This document shows positions 26,565 through 36,012 of a DNA stretch of 64,000 nucleotides, one piece after another. Under the pieces are notes generated by a model. The model was not told the DNA's origin. It made no database searches and was given only the letters and a program-made list of their open reading frames with translations. The stretch covers positions 1,302,001 to 1,366,000 of the forward strand of contig NZ_CP101987.1 of assembly GCF_024508315.1 (NCBI RefSeq). The letters are read 5' to 3'. Made by a program: the position numbers and the translations under genes. Source of the stretch: Cellulomonas xiejunii. Its GTDB lineage: Bacteria > Actinomycetota > Actinomycetes > Actinomycetales > Cellulomonadaceae. Within the stretch, counting starts at the first letter, position 1. Each line of letters opens with the position of its first letter.

Positions 26565-27653
26565 GTGAGTCAGCAGCCCCAGTCCGTGATCCCGTTCCTG
26601 CACGCCCTGGCCAGCACCGGCGGCTCCGACCTGCACTGCAAGGTCGGGTCGGCCCCACGGGTGCGCGTCGACGGGCGCCTGCGCAAGCTGCAGGCCCCGG
26701 AGCTGCGCCCCTTGGACACCGAGCGGATGCTCGAGGAGGTCCTCCCCGACGACCTCGTGGAGAAGTTCGGGGAGACCAAGGAGGCTGACTTCGCGTACTC
26801 GCTGTCCGGTGTCGGGCGGTTCCGCGTCAACGCGTACCAGGCGCGGGGGACGTACGGCATGGTCTTCCGCCGCGTCGCGGTGGGTGCGCAGTCGCTGGGG
26901 GAGCTGGGTCTGCCCGAGGTCGTCGGCGAGCTCGCGCTCGAGCCGCGTGGGCTGGTCCTGGTCACCGGGCCGACGGGCTCCGGCAAGACGACGACGCTCG
27001 CCTCGATGGTCGATCTCATCAACTCGTACCGTGAGGTCAACATCGTCACGATCGAGGACCCGATCGAGATCCTCCACTCGGACAAGAAGGCGATGGTGTC
27101 CCAGCGCGAGGTGCGGCAGGACACCGCGGACTTCACGGTCGCGCTGCGCGCGGCCATGCGGCAGGACCCGGACGTCATCCTGGTCGGCGAGATGCGTGAC
27201 GTCGAGACGGTCCGTGCCGCGCTGTCCGCCGCGGAGACCGGTCACCTCGTGCTCTCGACGCTCCACACGATCGACGCCGCCGAGACCATCAACCGCATCG
27301 TCGACTTCTTCCCGCCCCACGAGCAGAAGCAGGTGCGCATCGCGCTCGCGCAGTCGCTGCGCGGGATCGTCTCGCAGCGGCTGGTGCGCAAGGCCGACGG
27401 CAACGGACGGCAGCCTGCGATCGAGGTGATGATCAACACCGGTCGGACGGCGGAGGCGATCATCGAGCCGCAGGACAACCCGCCGCTGCTGGACCTGATC
27501 AAGGACGGCGACTTCTACAAGATGCAGACGTTCGACCAGCACCTCTACATCCTGGTGCGCGACGGGATCGTGACGTACGAGGAGGCGCTGGCGGTCGCGT
27601 CGAACCCGCACGACCTGACGGTCGAGCTGCGTGGCGCCGGCGTCGTGTCCTGA
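26565..27653 (+). CDS. pilT: Type IV pilus retraction ATPase PilT-like protein
   Basis: This is a 362-residue hexameric ATPase of the PilT/VirB11 family. An N-terminal PAS-like domain begins with LHALASTGGSDLHCKVGSAPRVR. Walker A is GPTGSGKTTTLASM, the Asp box is IVTIEDPIEI, and Walker B is DPDVILVGEMRD. The His box is AAETGHLVLSTLHT, followed by the AIRNLIRE-equivalent region. PilT normally powers pilus retraction. No other type IV pilus gene lies nearby, so its partner machinery must be elsewhere or it serves another role. GTG 26565 has GATACC six bases upstream and may be leaderless. A good terminator follows. Confidence 0.9.
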   Translation: MSQQPQSVIPFLHALASTGGSDLHCKVGSAPRVRVDGRLRKLQAPELRPLDTERMLEEVLPDDLVEKFGETKEADFAYSLSGVGRFRVNAYQARGTYGMVFRRVAVGAQSLGELGLPEVVGELALEPRGLVLVTGPTGSGKTTTLASMVDLINSYREVNIVTIEDPIEILHSDKKAMVSQREVRQDTADFTVALRAAMRQDPDVILVGEMRDVETVRAALSAAETGHLVLSTLHTIDAAETINRIVDFFPPHEQKQVRIALAQSLRGIVSQRLVRKADGNGRQPAIEVMINTGRTAEAIIEPQDNPPLLDLIKDGDFYKMQTFDQHLYILVRDGIVTYEEALAVASNPHDLTVELRGAGVVS

Positions 27654-27671
27654 CGCACCCGAGCACGGCCG

Positions 27672-27708
27672 GCGGCCGGTGACCCCGACGGGGGTCACCG
27701 GCCGCTTT
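27672..27708 (+). terminator. Rho-independent terminator after pilT
   Basis: A 15-bp stem (27672-27686 with 27691-27705) with a GACG loop is followed by TTT. Confidence 0.85.
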
Positions 27709-27737
27709 CGTGTCCAACCTCTTGCGCCCCTCCAGAG

Positions 27738-27776
27738 ACGCGATATAGCGTGACGTCATCACACGACATATCGCGT
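27738..27776. promoter_or_regulatory. Inverted repeat, probable PadR operator/promoter
   Basis: ACGCGATAT at 27738-27746 and ATATCGCGT at 27768-27776 are perfect 9-bp arms 21 bases apart. Between them lies the palindrome TGACGTCA (27751-27758). TATAGC at 27744-27749, with TTGCGC 16 bases upstream, could be the promoter, so the arms overlap it. AT-rich inverted repeats of this kind are usual upstream of PadR-controlled genes. Confidence 0.6.
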
Positions 27777-27787
27777 TGGAGGTACGG

Positions 27788-28741
27788 ATGTCCACGGAAT
27801 CCTGGGTCGTCGCCGGCCCGCAGGTCATCGAGGTCGACGACGTCCGCGCGCTGCGCGTCGGACTGGTCGGCGGACGGGTGGACGTCGTCGCGCACGACGA
27901 CCCCGACGCACGCGGAGCCCGGCTGGAGGTGCACCGCGTCGACGGGCGCCCGCTCGAGGTCACGCTCAGCGACGGTGAGCTGCGCGTGGGCTACAGCTTC
28001 ACGCTGGGGGGCTGGGAAGGCTTCGTCGAGAAGTTCCGCAACTTCCAGGACAAGGACCGCGCCGACGTGCACATCGCCGTGCCGCGCGGCGTCCTCGCCA
28101 AGGTCGCGACCGTCAGCGCCGACGGCCTGGTCGCCGGTCTGCGGCAGGACGTGTCGGTCTCGACCGTCTCGGGCTCGGCCGTCGTCGACGACGTGCGCGG
28201 CAGGCTGTCGACCAACTCCGTGTCCGGGGAGATGGTCGTGCGCCGCCACGACGGTGACCTGCGCTTCAACACCGTCTCGGGTGAGCTCGCCGCGTCGGGG
28301 GACCTGACGCTCGTGCAGGGGAACTCCGTGTCCGGGGCCGTCTCGCTCGACGTGGGTGCCGGCACCTCCTCGCTGACCGTCACGACCGTCTCGGGCGACC
28401 TGACCGTGCGGATCCCGGACGGCGCGGGCCTGCAGGTGCGCGCGCAGTCCGTGTCCGGACGGCTGGTCATCGACGGCCGGGAGCACAAGGGCGCCGGGCC
28501 CGGTCACCGCTCGGTCGACCTCGACGCCGGCGAGGGTGGGGCCTTCCTCTCGGCGACCACCGTCACCGGGCACGTCACCGTGCTGCGGGCCCCCGTCGCC
28601 GACGCGGTGCCGGACGACGCGGTGCCGGACGACGCGGTGCCGGGCGACGCGGTGCCGAGTGGTGCCACCGGCGACGACGCGGTGCGCTTCGGCGCGCCGG
28701 CGGACGACGTCGCCGACGCCCCCGTCGACGGGTCCCGCTGA
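27788..28741 (+). CDS. DUF4097-family beta-strand-repeat protein
   Basis: This is a 317-residue protein without signal peptide or membrane segment. It has a beta-strand repeat with the recurring phrase (T/N)(T/S)VSG: VSTVSGSAVVDDV, NSVSGEM, NTVSGELAA, NSVSGAVSL, TTVSGDLTV, QSVSGRLV. This matches the DUF4097 beta-helix family. ATG 27788 follows GGAGG. Its stop overlaps the PadR regulator start (TGATG), and this pairing is common in actinobacteria. The C-terminal tail consists of about four near-identical DAVPDD units from a 15-bp DNA repeat, followed by an acidic Ala/Asp-rich end. Function is unknown, and the pair probably responds to an envelope or drug signal. Confidence 0.82.
   Translation: MSTESWVVAGPQVIEVDDVRALRVGLVGGRVDVVAHDDPDARGARLEVHRVDGRPLEVTLSDGELRVGYSFTLGGWEGFVEKFRNFQDKDRADVHIAVPRGVLAKVATVSADGLVAGLRQDVSVSTVSGSAVVDDVRGRLSTNSVSGEMVVRRHDGDLRFNTVSGELAASGDLTLVQGNSVSGAVSLDVGAGTSSLTVTTVSGDLTVRIPDGAGLQVRAQSVSGRLVIDGREHKGAGPGHRSVDLDAGEGGAFLSATTVTGHVTVLRAPVADAVPDDAVPDDAVPGDAVPSGATGDDAVRFGAPADDVADAPVDGSR
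28601..28659 (+). repeat. 15-bp tandem repeat inside the DUF4097 gene
   Basis: About four head-to-tail copies of GACGCGGTGCCGGAC encode DAVPD units. Because the unit is a multiple of three, changes in copy number keep the frame. Confidence 0.85.
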
Positions 28742-29346
28742 TGGCCCAGGTCTTCGCGCACGGCCAGCTGCGGCTCTACCTCCTGGCGCTGCTGGAGGAC
28801 GGTCCCCGGCACGGCTACGAGCTCATCACCGCGCTCAGCGACCGCTTCGGTGGCACCTATCGGCCCAGCGCCGGCACGGTCTACCCGCGCCTGGCGCGCC
28901 TCGAGGAGGAGGGCCTGGTGCGCCGGTCCGACGACGGTCGCAAGGCGACGTACACGTTGACGGACGTCGGCCGCGCCGAGCTCGACGCGCGCCGCGGCGA
29001 CCTGGCCCACCTCGAGGCCTCGATCGCCGAGACGGTGCGAGCACAGGCGTCCCAGGTGCGTCAGGACGTGCAGGCCGCCATGCGCGGCCTGAGAGCGGAC
29101 CTGACGTCCGCGGCGCAGCGCGCACGCGACGGTGCCCACCCGGTGGCGGGGGAGCCCGACCCCCAGCGCACGGCGTCGCACCGGCGCCGGGTCGAGGCGG
29201 ACGCGATCGTCCGGCGGTTCAGCGACGAGGTGCGCGCCGACCTGCGCCGGGCGGACGTCGCGGCAGGTGTCGACGAGCTCACGGTCGAGACGCTGCGCAC
29301 CGTGCTCGACACCGCGCTGCGGACGATGCGCGCGACGCTGCGCTAG
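28741..29346 (+). CDS. PadR-family transcriptional regulator
   Basis: This is a 201-residue regulator. The N-terminal winged helix contains LRLYLLALLEDGPRHGYELITALSDRFGG and PSAGTVYPRLARLEEEGLVRRSDDGRKATYTLT, the PadR signature. The C-terminal half is a long helical region with clustered charged residues, likely for dimerisation. It shares one base with the DUF4097 stop and so is expressed with it. The inverted repeat upstream of the DUF4097 gene is its likely binding site, giving autoregulation. The inducer is unknown. Confidence 0.92.
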   Translation: MAQVFAHGQLRLYLLALLEDGPRHGYELITALSDRFGGTYRPSAGTVYPRLARLEEEGLVRRSDDGRKATYTLTDVGRAELDARRGDLAHLEASIAETVRAQASQVRQDVQAAMRGLRADLTSAAQRARDGAHPVAGEPDPQRTASHRRRVEADAIVRRFSDEVRADLRRADVAAGVDELTVETLRTVLDTALRTMRATLR

Positions 29347-29371
29347 GACGTCGTGCGCCGGGGCGACCGCG

Positions 29372-29884
29372 TCAGGTCGCCGCGAGGTGCGTCGCCTGGC
29401 GGACCGCACGGCGGCGGCGCGCGCGACCCGTCCACGCGCGCGCGCCGCCCGCGGACACCGCTCCGACGGCGGCCCACACGGCCATCCCGGTACCGGGGAA
29501 GCCCGCCACGAGCAGCACCGCGGCACCCAGGACTGCCCCCGTCGCCGCGAACGCGGCGACGTGCCGCCACTCGGACGGGTGCCGGCGCATGAGGCGGGCC
29601 GTCAGCATCCCGCCGGGCCAGCCGAGCGCGAGCAGCGCGGCCAGGTGCATGCCGTACATGAGGGCGACGATCACCGCGAAGCTCTCGGCGTCGACGAGGT
29701 CGTCGCTCGTCGGCTGCTCGAGTGCGAGGTAGCCGCCGTACAGGACGACCGCGCCGGCCAGCAGGATCACCGCAGCGCGCGCGCAGACCTCGAGCACGGC
29801 CCCGGGTCCCAGCACCGTGGTGGTGGGCCAGGGCGCGGTCGCGACGTCGACGGGTGGTGTGCCGGGTGAGGGCTCAGGCGTCAT
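29372..29884 (-). CDS. Small multi-pass membrane protein
   Basis: This is a 170-residue protein with a Pro-rich soluble N terminus followed by about four transmembrane segments: VLEVCARAAVILLAGAVVLY, SFAVIVALMYGMHLAALLAL, VAAFAATGAVLGAAVLLVAG and GMAVWAAVGAVSAGG. It ends in a basic Arg-rich tail. No family is recognised. ATG 29884 overlaps the stop of the upstream SGNH-like gene by 11 bases, so the two are cotranscribed. The gene ends 25 bases from the convergent padR gene. Confidence 0.65.
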   Translation of the reverse strand: MTPEPSPGTPPVDVATAPWPTTTVLGPGAVLEVCARAAVILLAGAVVLYGGYLALEQPTSDDLVDAESFAVIVALMYGMHLAALLALGWPGGMLTARLMRRHPSEWRHVAAFAATGAVLGAAVLLVAGFPGTGMAVWAAVGAVSAGGARAWTGRARRRRAVRQATHLAAT

Positions 29885-30527
29885 CGGGCAGGCCGAGCCA
29901 CGTCCGCCAGCCGGTGTGCAGCACGAGCCACGCCATGAGGCCGTAACCGGCCTGGCCCGGGAGGTGCTGCGGCGACGTGGCCATGTCGGCGAGCCACTGG
30001 TCGTGCGCGGCGAGGGGCGAGTACATGTCCACGAAGGGCACGCGTCGCCGCGCGGCGACGTCACCGAGCGCGGCGGACAGCTCGGCCAGCCGGTCGCCGT
30101 CGTGGGGCGCGCCCGGGGGAGGCCCCACGACGAAGGCGGGGATGCGGCGCTGGTCGGCGACGTCCAGCACGTTGGCCAGGTTTAGGCGGCTGCGCGCGAG
30201 CGACAGGCCTGCTGCGATGTCCGCGCGGCCGAGTGCCACCACGAGCCGGTTGTCCGCGTGCGGCGTCAGGCGGCGGGACACCTCGGCGTCCCACCTGCCT
30301 CCCAGGTCGGTGCTCGTCTCGCCGGGGACGGCGAGCGTGAGGACCGTCAGCGGCTCCGGGGTCGGCGTGCGTGCGGCGACGCGTCCGACCCACCCGAGGC
30401 CCTTGGGGTCGCCGGCGCCGGCCACCAGCTCGTCCCCCACGACCGCGAGGCGCAGCGGCAGCTCGCCCACGCACATCACCCCTGCCCATGCCCGCAGCGC
30501 CGGGCCGTCCGGTGCCTGCTGGGCCAC
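29874..30527 (-). CDS. Degenerate SGNH/GDSL-hydrolase-fold protein
   Basis: This is a 217-residue protein with the layout of an SGNH hydrolase: a block I strand LRLAVVGDELVAGAGD, a block III VVALGRADIAAG and a block V SPQHLPGQAGYGLMA. The nucleophile Ser of GDSxxxG is replaced by Glu (GDELVAG) and the block III Asn by Ala. The His region is kept. It may therefore be a non-catalytic relative or use other chemistry. GTG 30527 is the longest start. ATG 30476 (MCVGELPLRLAVVGDE) is an alternative closer to the fold. It is cotranscribed with the membrane-protein gene downstream. Confidence 0.65.
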   Translation of the reverse strand: MAQQAPDGPALRAWAGVMCVGELPLRLAVVGDELVAGAGDPKGLGWVGRVAARTPTPEPLTVLTLAVPGETSTDLGGRWDAEVSRRLTPHADNRLVVALGRADIAAGLSLARSRLNLANVLDVADQRRIPAFVVGPPPGAPHDGDRLAELSAALGDVAARRRVPFVDMYSPLAAHDQWLADMATSPQHLPGQAGYGLMAWLVLHTGWRTWLGLPDDA

Positions 30528-30613
30528 AGTCTCTCAGGCGGGAGGAGCGTAATCGCGCCGTTCCGGCCCCGGATGGCGGCCGTGTCGTGGCCCGGTCGCG
30601 GGCGCGCGAGGGA

Positions 30614-30775
30614 TCAACGGGAGAAGACGTGCATGACGGGCGTGCTGTCGCCGTCCTGCGGGTGGGAGCGCGGCGGCTCCCGGTGACCGAGGCCGTCGTC
30701 CCGGACGGCGCGGGTCAGGCCTCCGAGGGCGGCGGCGACGGCCAGGAGCGTGAGGATGAGCCAGAGGATGTCCAT
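30614..30775 (-). CDS. Small single-pass membrane protein, hypothetical
   Basis: This is a 53-codon ORF starting at ATG 30775. The first 20 residues form one membrane helix (MDILWLILTLLAVAAALGG), followed by a short charged, Arg/His/Asp-rich tail. Codon use is strongly GC3-biased like its neighbours. No clear Shine-Dalgarno sequence is visible. It is divergent from the GlxA-type regulator with 92 bases between starts. The family is unknown. It could be a small regulatory membrane peptide, but it could also be a chance ORF. Confidence 0.45.
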   Translation of the reverse strand: MDILWLILTLLAVAAALGGLTRAVRDDGLGHREPPRSHPQDGDSTPVMHVFSR

Positions 30776-30867
30776 GGCAGAAATGCTTCATGCGTACAGA
30801 TCGCGCCACGAGTGGCAGAAGTGACGGTGATCGTTGAAATCCCGCCACGCGCGTGCGACCGTGGACC

Positions 30868-31860
30868 ATGCTCCGGAGCGTCGCCGTCCTCGTCCTGCCG
30901 CACGCCGCCGCCTTCGAGCTGGGCACCGCCTGCGAGGTCTTCGGCATCGACCGTTCCGACACCGGTGGCCCCACCTTCGACTTCCGCGTCTGCGCTCCGA
31001 CGCCCGGTGCCGTCATGCCGACGAAGGGCGGCTTCTCCATCGTCGTCGAGCACGGTCTGGAGGCGACACGCGACGCCGATCTCGTCGTCGTGCCCGCGTA
31101 CGGGATGCCTGCGGCAGCCGTTCCGCCGCAGGTCCTGCAGGCCCTGCGGGACGCGCACGCGCGCGGCGCCTGGATCCTGTCGATCTGCAGCGGCGCGTTC
31201 GCGCTGGGGGAGGCCGGCCTGCTGGACGGCCGGCGCTGCACGACGCACTGGATGCACGCGGCGGCGCTCGCCGCCCGGTTCCCGGCGGCGACGGTCGACC
31301 CCGACGTGCTGTTCGTCGAGGACGACCGCGTCATCACGGGGGCCGGGACGGCCGCCGGCATCGACGCGTGCCTGCACCTCGTCCGCCGCGAGCTCGGCGC
31401 CGCGGCCGCCACCAGCGTCGCCCGGCGGATGGTCGTCCCGCCCCAGCGGGACGGTGGCCAGGCCCAGTACGTGGACACGCCGCTGCCCCCGGTGGCCGAC
31501 ACCCTCGCGCCGCTGCTCACGTGGATGCTGGAGCACCTCGACGAGGAACTCGGGGTCCCGAGCCTCGCGGCGCGAGCCCTGATGTCCCAGCGCACGTTCG
31601 CGCGCAGGTTCCGGGCCGAGACGGGCGTCACCCCGGCCGCGTGGGTCGCACGTCAGCGCGTCGCCCGGGCCCAGGAGCTGCTCGAACGCACCGACGTCCC
31701 TGTCGAGGAGGTGGCCAGGCGCTGCGGGTTCGGCACGGCCGCGCTCCTGCGCCACCACTTCGCCCGCACGCTCGGGACGACGCCGCTGGCCTACCGCCGC
31801 CGGTTCGCCTGCGCGCCCCGCGGGGAGGAGGCTGACGTCCCCGGCGAGCGGGCGTCCTGA
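30868..31860 (+). CDS. GlxA-family AraC-type transcriptional regulator
   Basis: This is a 330-residue regulator. The N-terminal half is a DJ-1/PfpI (class I amidotransferase-like) domain, opening SVAVLVLPHAAAFELGTACEVFGID with a nucleophile-elbow-like ILSICSGAFALGEAGLL. The C-terminal AraC DNA-binding domain contains two helix-turn-helices: SLAARALMSQRTFARRFRAETG and VEEVARRCGFGTAALLRHHF. Such GlxA/FtrA regulators often control amine, glycine-betaine or carbonyl metabolism. ATG 30868 gives the family-typical N terminus, while GTG 30853 is an in-frame alternative. A strong hairpin follows the gene. The target genes are unknown, and the divergent small gene is a candidate. Confidence 0.88.
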   Translation: MLRSVAVLVLPHAAAFELGTACEVFGIDRSDTGGPTFDFRVCAPTPGAVMPTKGGFSIVVEHGLEATRDADLVVVPAYGMPAAAVPPQVLQALRDAHARGAWILSICSGAFALGEAGLLDGRRCTTHWMHAAALAARFPAATVDPDVLFVEDDRVITGAGTAAGIDACLHLVRRELGAAAATSVARRMVVPPQRDGGQAQYVDTPLPPVADTLAPLLTWMLEHLDEELGVPSLAARALMSQRTFARRFRAETGVTPAAWVARQRVARAQELLERTDVPVEEVARRCGFGTAALLRHHFARTLGTTPLAYRRRFACAPRGEEADVPGERAS

Positions 31861-31905
31861 CCGCCCGGAGCGAGGTGCGCGGGCCGCTCCTCGGCACGGA
31901 CGGCG

Positions 31906-31950
31906 ACGGGGCCGGACCGCCTCCGTCGTGGAGGTACGGTCCGGCCCCGT
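31906..31950. terminator. Bidirectional terminator hairpin
   Basis: A 14-bp stem, ACGGGGCCGGACCG paired with 31937-31950, has an inner CTCC/GGAG stem. It lies between the convergent regulator and kgd genes. Confidence 0.78.
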
Positions 31951-31970
31951 GGCTCAGCGGTGGCCGTGGC

Positions 31971-34900
31971 TCAGCGCGCGAACGCCGCCTCGATCAGCGC
32001 GCTCTGCTCGGCAGCGTGCTTCTTGGCCGACCCGGCCGCCGGCGAGGCCGACTCGGGGCGGGAGGCGACCTGGACGTCGCGCCCGACGATCTGCGGCAGG
32101 TGCGTGGACATGAACGTCCACGGGCCCTGGTTGCGCGGCTCGTCCTGCACCCACACCACCTCGGCGTCGCCGTAGGGCGCGAGCGCCTCGCTGATGGCCT
32201 CGGGCTCGAGGGGGTAGAGCTGCTCGAACCGCACGATCGCGGTCCGCTGGTCCCCGGTGGACACCCGGTGCGCGAGCAGGTCCCAGTAGACCTTGCCCGA
32301 GCACAGCAGCACCCGGGTCACCTGGTCCGCCTTGGCGGCGGCGAGGTCGTCGCCCACCACCGTGCGGAACGTGCCGGACGTGAAGTCCTGCACGTCGGAC
32401 GTCGCGGCCTTGAGGCGCAGCATCGACTTCGGGGTGAAGACGACGAGCGGACGGCGGGGGCGCTGGTAGGCCTGACGACGCAGCAGGTGGAAGTGCGACG
32501 CGGGCGTCGACGGCTGGGCGATCGTCATGTTGTCCTCGGCCGCCAGCTGCAGGAACCGCTCGATCCGGGCCGACGAGTGGTCCGGCCCCTGGCCCTCGTA
32601 GCCGTGCGGCAGCAGCAGCACCACCGACGAGCGCTGCGCCCACTTCTGCTGCGCGGAGGAGATGAACTCGTCGATGACGGTCTGCGCGCCGTTGACGAAG
32701 TCCCCGAACTGCGCCTCCCACAGCACCAGCGCGTCGGGGCGCTCCACGGAGTAGCCGTACTCGAAGCCGAGGGCGGCGTACTCCGACAGCGAGGAGTCGT
32801 AAGCCCAGAACTTCGCCTGGTCACCCGAGAGGTAGAGCAGCGGGGTCCACTCGGCCCCCGTCTCGCGGTCGTGCAGCACGGCGTGGCGCTGGACGAACGT
32901 GCCGCGGCGGGAGTCCTGCCCCGCGAGCCGCACGGGCGTGCCCTCGATGAGCAGGGAGCCGAACGCGAGGATCTCGCCGTAGCCCCAGTCGATGCCGCCC
33001 TCGCGGCTCATGCGCTCGCGCTTCTCCAGGAGCTGGGCGAGCTTCGGGTGGACCGTGAAGCCCTCGGGCGGGCTCACGTGGGCCTGGCCGATGCGGTGCA
33101 GGACCGACGCCGGCACGGCGGTCTGCCAGCCGACCATGACGCCGGCGTCCTCCTGCTGCGACTCCGGGCGCTCCAGGCCCGCGACCGTCTCGACGTCCGC
33201 CGGCGGGAGTGTCCAGCCGTCCTCGCGCGTCTCGCTGAACACGCGCTCGAGCTGCGACTGGTAGTCGCGCAGAGCCTGCTCTGCCTCCTCGATCGTGATG
33301 TCGCCGCGCGCCACGAGGGTCTCGGTGTAGATCTTGCGCACCGAGCGCTTGGCCTCGATGAGGTTGTACATCAGCGGCTGCGTCATCGAGGGGTCGTCGC
33401 CCTCGTTGTGGCCGCGGCGGCGGTAGCAGACCATGTCGATGATGACGTCGCGGTCGAACTGCTCGCGGTACTCGAACGCCAGCTCGGCGACCCGCACGAC
33501 GGCCTCGGGGTCGTCGCCGTTGACGTGGAAGATCGGGACCTGCAGGCCCTTGGCCACGTCCGTCGCGTACTGCGACGAGCGCGACGACGACGGGCCGGTC
33601 GTGAACCCGACCTGGTTGTTGACGATCACGTGGATCGTGCCGCCCGTGCGGTAGCCCCGCAGCTGTGACAGGTTCAGCGTCTCGAACACGACGCCCTGGC
33701 CCGCGAACGCCGCATCGCCGTGGATGAGGATCGGCAGCACGGAGAACCCGTCGCCGCCCAGGTCGATGAGGTCCTGCTTGGCACGGACGATGCCCTCGAG
33801 GACCGGGTCCACGGCCTCGAGGTGCGACGGGTTCGCCGCGAGGTACACGTCGGTCGTCGCACCGGACTCGGCCGTGAAGACGCCTTCCGTGCCGAGGTGG
33901 TACTTCACGTCGCCCGAGCCCTGGACCGACTTCGGGTCCTGGTTGCCCTCGAACTCGCTGAAGATCTGCCCGTACGACTTGCCGGCGATGTTCGCCAGCA
34001 CGTTGAGGCGTCCGCGGTGCGCCATGCCGATGCCGACCTCGTCGAGACCGCCGTTGGCGGCCTTCGACAGGATCGCGTCGAGCAGCGGGATGAGGGACTC
34101 GCCGCCCTCGAGCGAGAACCGCTTCTGGCCGACGAACTTGGTCTGCAGGAAGGTCTCGAACGCCTCGGCGGCGTTGAGCCGACGCAGGATCCGCAGCTGG
34201 TCCTCACGCGGGGTGCGGGCGTAGCCGGACTCCAGGCGCTCCTGCAGCCAGCGGCGCTGGCGGGGGTCCTGCAGGTGCATGTACTCGGCACCCACCGTGC
34301 GGCAGTACGAGTCGCGCAGCAGGCCGAGGACGTCGCGCAGGGTCGCGCGCGTCTTGCCGGTGAAGCCTCCGGTCGGGAACGTGCGGTCCAGGTCCCACAG
34401 CGTCAGGCCGTGGTTCTGCACGTCGAGGTCCGGGTGCTTGCGCTGGCGGTACGCCAGCGGGTCCGTCTCCGCCATGAGGTGCCCGCGTGAGCGGTACGCG
34501 TGGATGAGCTCGGCGATGCGCGCGGGCTTGACCGCCTCGGCGTCCGGGTCGTGGTTCGCGTCACGGACCCAGCGCACGGGCTCGTACGGGACGCGCAGCG
34601 AGGCGAAGACGCGGTCGTAGAAGCCGTCCTCGCCCATGAGCTTGCGCGCCAGGATGCGCAGGAAGTCGCCCGACTGCGCGCCCTGGATGATCCGGTGGTC
34701 GTACGTCGAGGTGATCGTCAGGACCTTCGAGACGCCCATGCGGTTGAGCTGCTCGTCCGACGTCCCCGCGAACTCGGCGGGGTAGTCCATCGCTCCGACG
34801 CCGACGATCGTGCCCTGGCCCTGCATGAGGCGCGGCACCGAGTGGACCGTGCCGATCGTGCCCGGGTTGGTCAGCGAGATCGTCGTCCCGGCGAAGTCCT

Positions 34901-35813
34901 CGACCGTCAGCTTGTTGTTGCGGGCGCGGCGCACGACGTCCTCGTACGCGGTCCAGAACTGCGCGAAGTCGAGCGTGTCCGCCTTCTTGATCGACGGCAC
35001 GAGGAGCTGGCGGGTGCCGTCGGGCTTGGCCAGGTCGATCGCGAGGCCGAGGTTGACGTGCGCGGGCGCGAGGACGCCCGGCTTGCCGTCGACGAGCGTG
35101 TACGAGGCGTTCATCGCGGGCATCTCGCGCACGGCCTCGACCAGCGCGAACCCGATGAGGTGCGTGAACGACACCTTGCCGCCACGACCGCGGGCCAGGT
35201 GGTTGTTCACGACGATGCGGTTGTCGACCATGAGCTTGGCCGGGATGGCACGCACCGACGTGGCGGTCGGCACCTCGAGCGACGACTCCATGTTCGTCAC
35301 GACGCGAGCGGCGGGACCGCGCAGCTTCTGCACGTCGTCGACCGGGCGGACGACGTCCGGTGCGTCGGTGCGGCGCGTCGCGACCTCCGCGTACGGCGCG
35401 GTGGCGGGCTGGGCGGTCGCGACCGGCGAGGGCGTCACCTCCACGGCCGGTGCCGCGGCCGTGTCGACCCGGGGCGCACCGGCCGTCGGCGCGGCGGCGG
35501 GCGTCGCGGCGGCGGGCGGTGCGCTGCTCGACGGCGCAGGTGCCGTGGGCGCGGCAGCAGGAGCCGCCTGCCCCGGCGGTGCGGACCTGGTGACGTCACC
35601 GTTGGTCGCAGCACCCGTCGTCTCGGGCTTGTAGCCCTCGAAGAAGTCCCACCAGGCGGGGTCCACCGCGTTGCGGTCCTTCTGGTACTGCTCGTACAGC
35701 TCGTCGACCAGCCACTCGTTCGCACCGAAGTCGGCACGGGTGGAGTCTGACTGCGCGTTCTGCGTCACGCTGGGATCGCCCACTTCCGGTGCGCGGCTCG
35801 CAAACCGCGCCAT
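31971..35813 (-). CDS. kgd: Multifunctional 2-oxoglutarate metabolism enzyme (Kgd/OdhA type)
   Basis: This 1280-residue fusion is the actinobacterial E1o-E2o enzyme of the TCA cycle. It combines a short N-terminal helical segment ([18 protein letters not shown]), an Ala/Pro/Thr linker, an E2-type succinyltransferase domain without a lipoyl domain ([18 protein letters not shown] contains the catalytic DHR) and a thiamine-diphosphate E1 domain ([40 protein letters not shown]). It decarboxylates 2-oxoglutarate and feeds succinyl units to the dehydrogenase complex. ATG 35813 is closest to a TAGTGT -10 box at 35834-35839. GTG 35783 and GTG 35768 are alternative starts. An inverted repeat GTTGAC-N8-GTCAAC at 35909-35928 may be an operator. 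In relatives the FHA protein GarA/OdhI inhibits this enzyme. Confidence 0.95.
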   Translation of the reverse strand: MARFASRAPEVGDPSVTQNAQSDSTRADFGANEWLVDELYEQYQKDRNAVDPAWWDFFEGYKPETTGAATNGDVTRSAPPGQAAPAAAPTAPAPSSSAPPAAATPAAAPTAGAPRVDTAAAPAVEVTPSPVATAQPATAPYAEVATRRTDAPDVVRPVDDVQKLRGPAARVVTNMESSLEVPTATSVRAIPAKLMVDNRIVVNNHLARGRGGKVSFTHLIGFALVEAVREMPAMNASYTLVDGKPGVLAPAHVNLGLAIDLAKPDGTRQLLVPSIKKADTLDFAQFWTAYEDVVRRARNNKLTVEDFAGTTISLTNPGTIGTVHSVPRLMQGQGTIVGVGAMDYPAEFAGTSDEQLNRMGVSKVLTITSTYDHRIIQGAQSGDFLRILARKLMGEDGFYDRVFASLRVPYEPVRWVRDANHDPDAEAVKPARIAELIHAYRSRGHLMAETDPLAYRQRKHPDLDVQNHGLTLWDLDRTFPTGGFTGKTRATLRDVLGLLRDSYCRTVGAEYMHLQDPRQRRWLQERLESGYARTPREDQLRILRRLNAAEAFETFLQTKFVGQKRFSLEGGESLIPLLDAILSKAANGGLDEVGIGMAHRGRLNVLANIAGKSYGQIFSEFEGNQDPKSVQGSGDVKYHLGTEGVFTAESGATTDVYLAANPSHLEAVDPVLEGIVRAKQDLIDLGGDGFSVLPILIHGDAAFAGQGVVFETLNLSQLRGYRTGGTIHVIVNNQVGFTTGPSSSRSSQYATDVAKGLQVPIFHVNGDDPEAVVRVAELAFEYREQFDRDVIIDMVCYRRRGHNEGDDPSMTQPLMYNLIEAKRSVRKIYTETLVARGDITIEEAEQALRDYQSQLERVFSETREDGWTLPPADVETVAGLERPESQQEDAGVMVGWQTAVPASVLHRIGQAHVSPPEGFTVHPKLAQLLEKRERMSREGGIDWGYGEILAFGSLLIEGTPVRLAGQDSRRGTFVQRHAVLHDRETGAEWTPLLYLSGDQAKFWAYDSSLSEYAALGFEYGYSVERPDALVLWEAQFGDFVNGAQTVIDEFISSAQQKWAQRSSVVLLLPHGYEGQGPDHSSARIERFLQLAAEDNMTIAQPSTPASHFHLLRRQAYQRPRRPLVVFTPKSMLRLKAATSDVQDFTSGTFRTVVGDDLAAAKADQVTRVLLCSGKVYWDLLAHRVSTGDQRTAIVRFEQLYPLEPEAISEALAPYGDAEVVWVQDEPRNQGPWTFMSTHLPQIVGRDVQVASRPESASPAAGSAKKHAAEQSALIEAAFAR

Positions 35814-35908
35814 CGCCAGTTCTGTTGATGACAACACTACGTGCTGCACGGGGTACGAGGCCCCTTGCGGGGGCGTGGTGGTCGTGATCTGTGCAGCCTC
35901 TTCACCCC

Positions 35909-35928
35909 GTTGACGCACCGGGGTCAAC
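35909..35928. promoter_or_regulatory. Inverted repeat upstream of kgd
   Basis: GTTGAC and GTCAAC, perfect 6-bp arms with 8 bases between, lie about 70 bases upstream of the predicted -10 box. The rest of the 199-bp gap between kgd and the histidine kinase gene holds a small CCGC-TTTA-GCGG hairpin and no gene. Confidence 0.35.
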
Positions 35929-36012
35929 AGCCGCTAAAGCGGGCCTGGCGCGCGGCTCAAGGGCCGGTCGGCGGGAGCCCTGCGGCGTGGGACGCCGACG
36001 CGCGTGAGGCCG

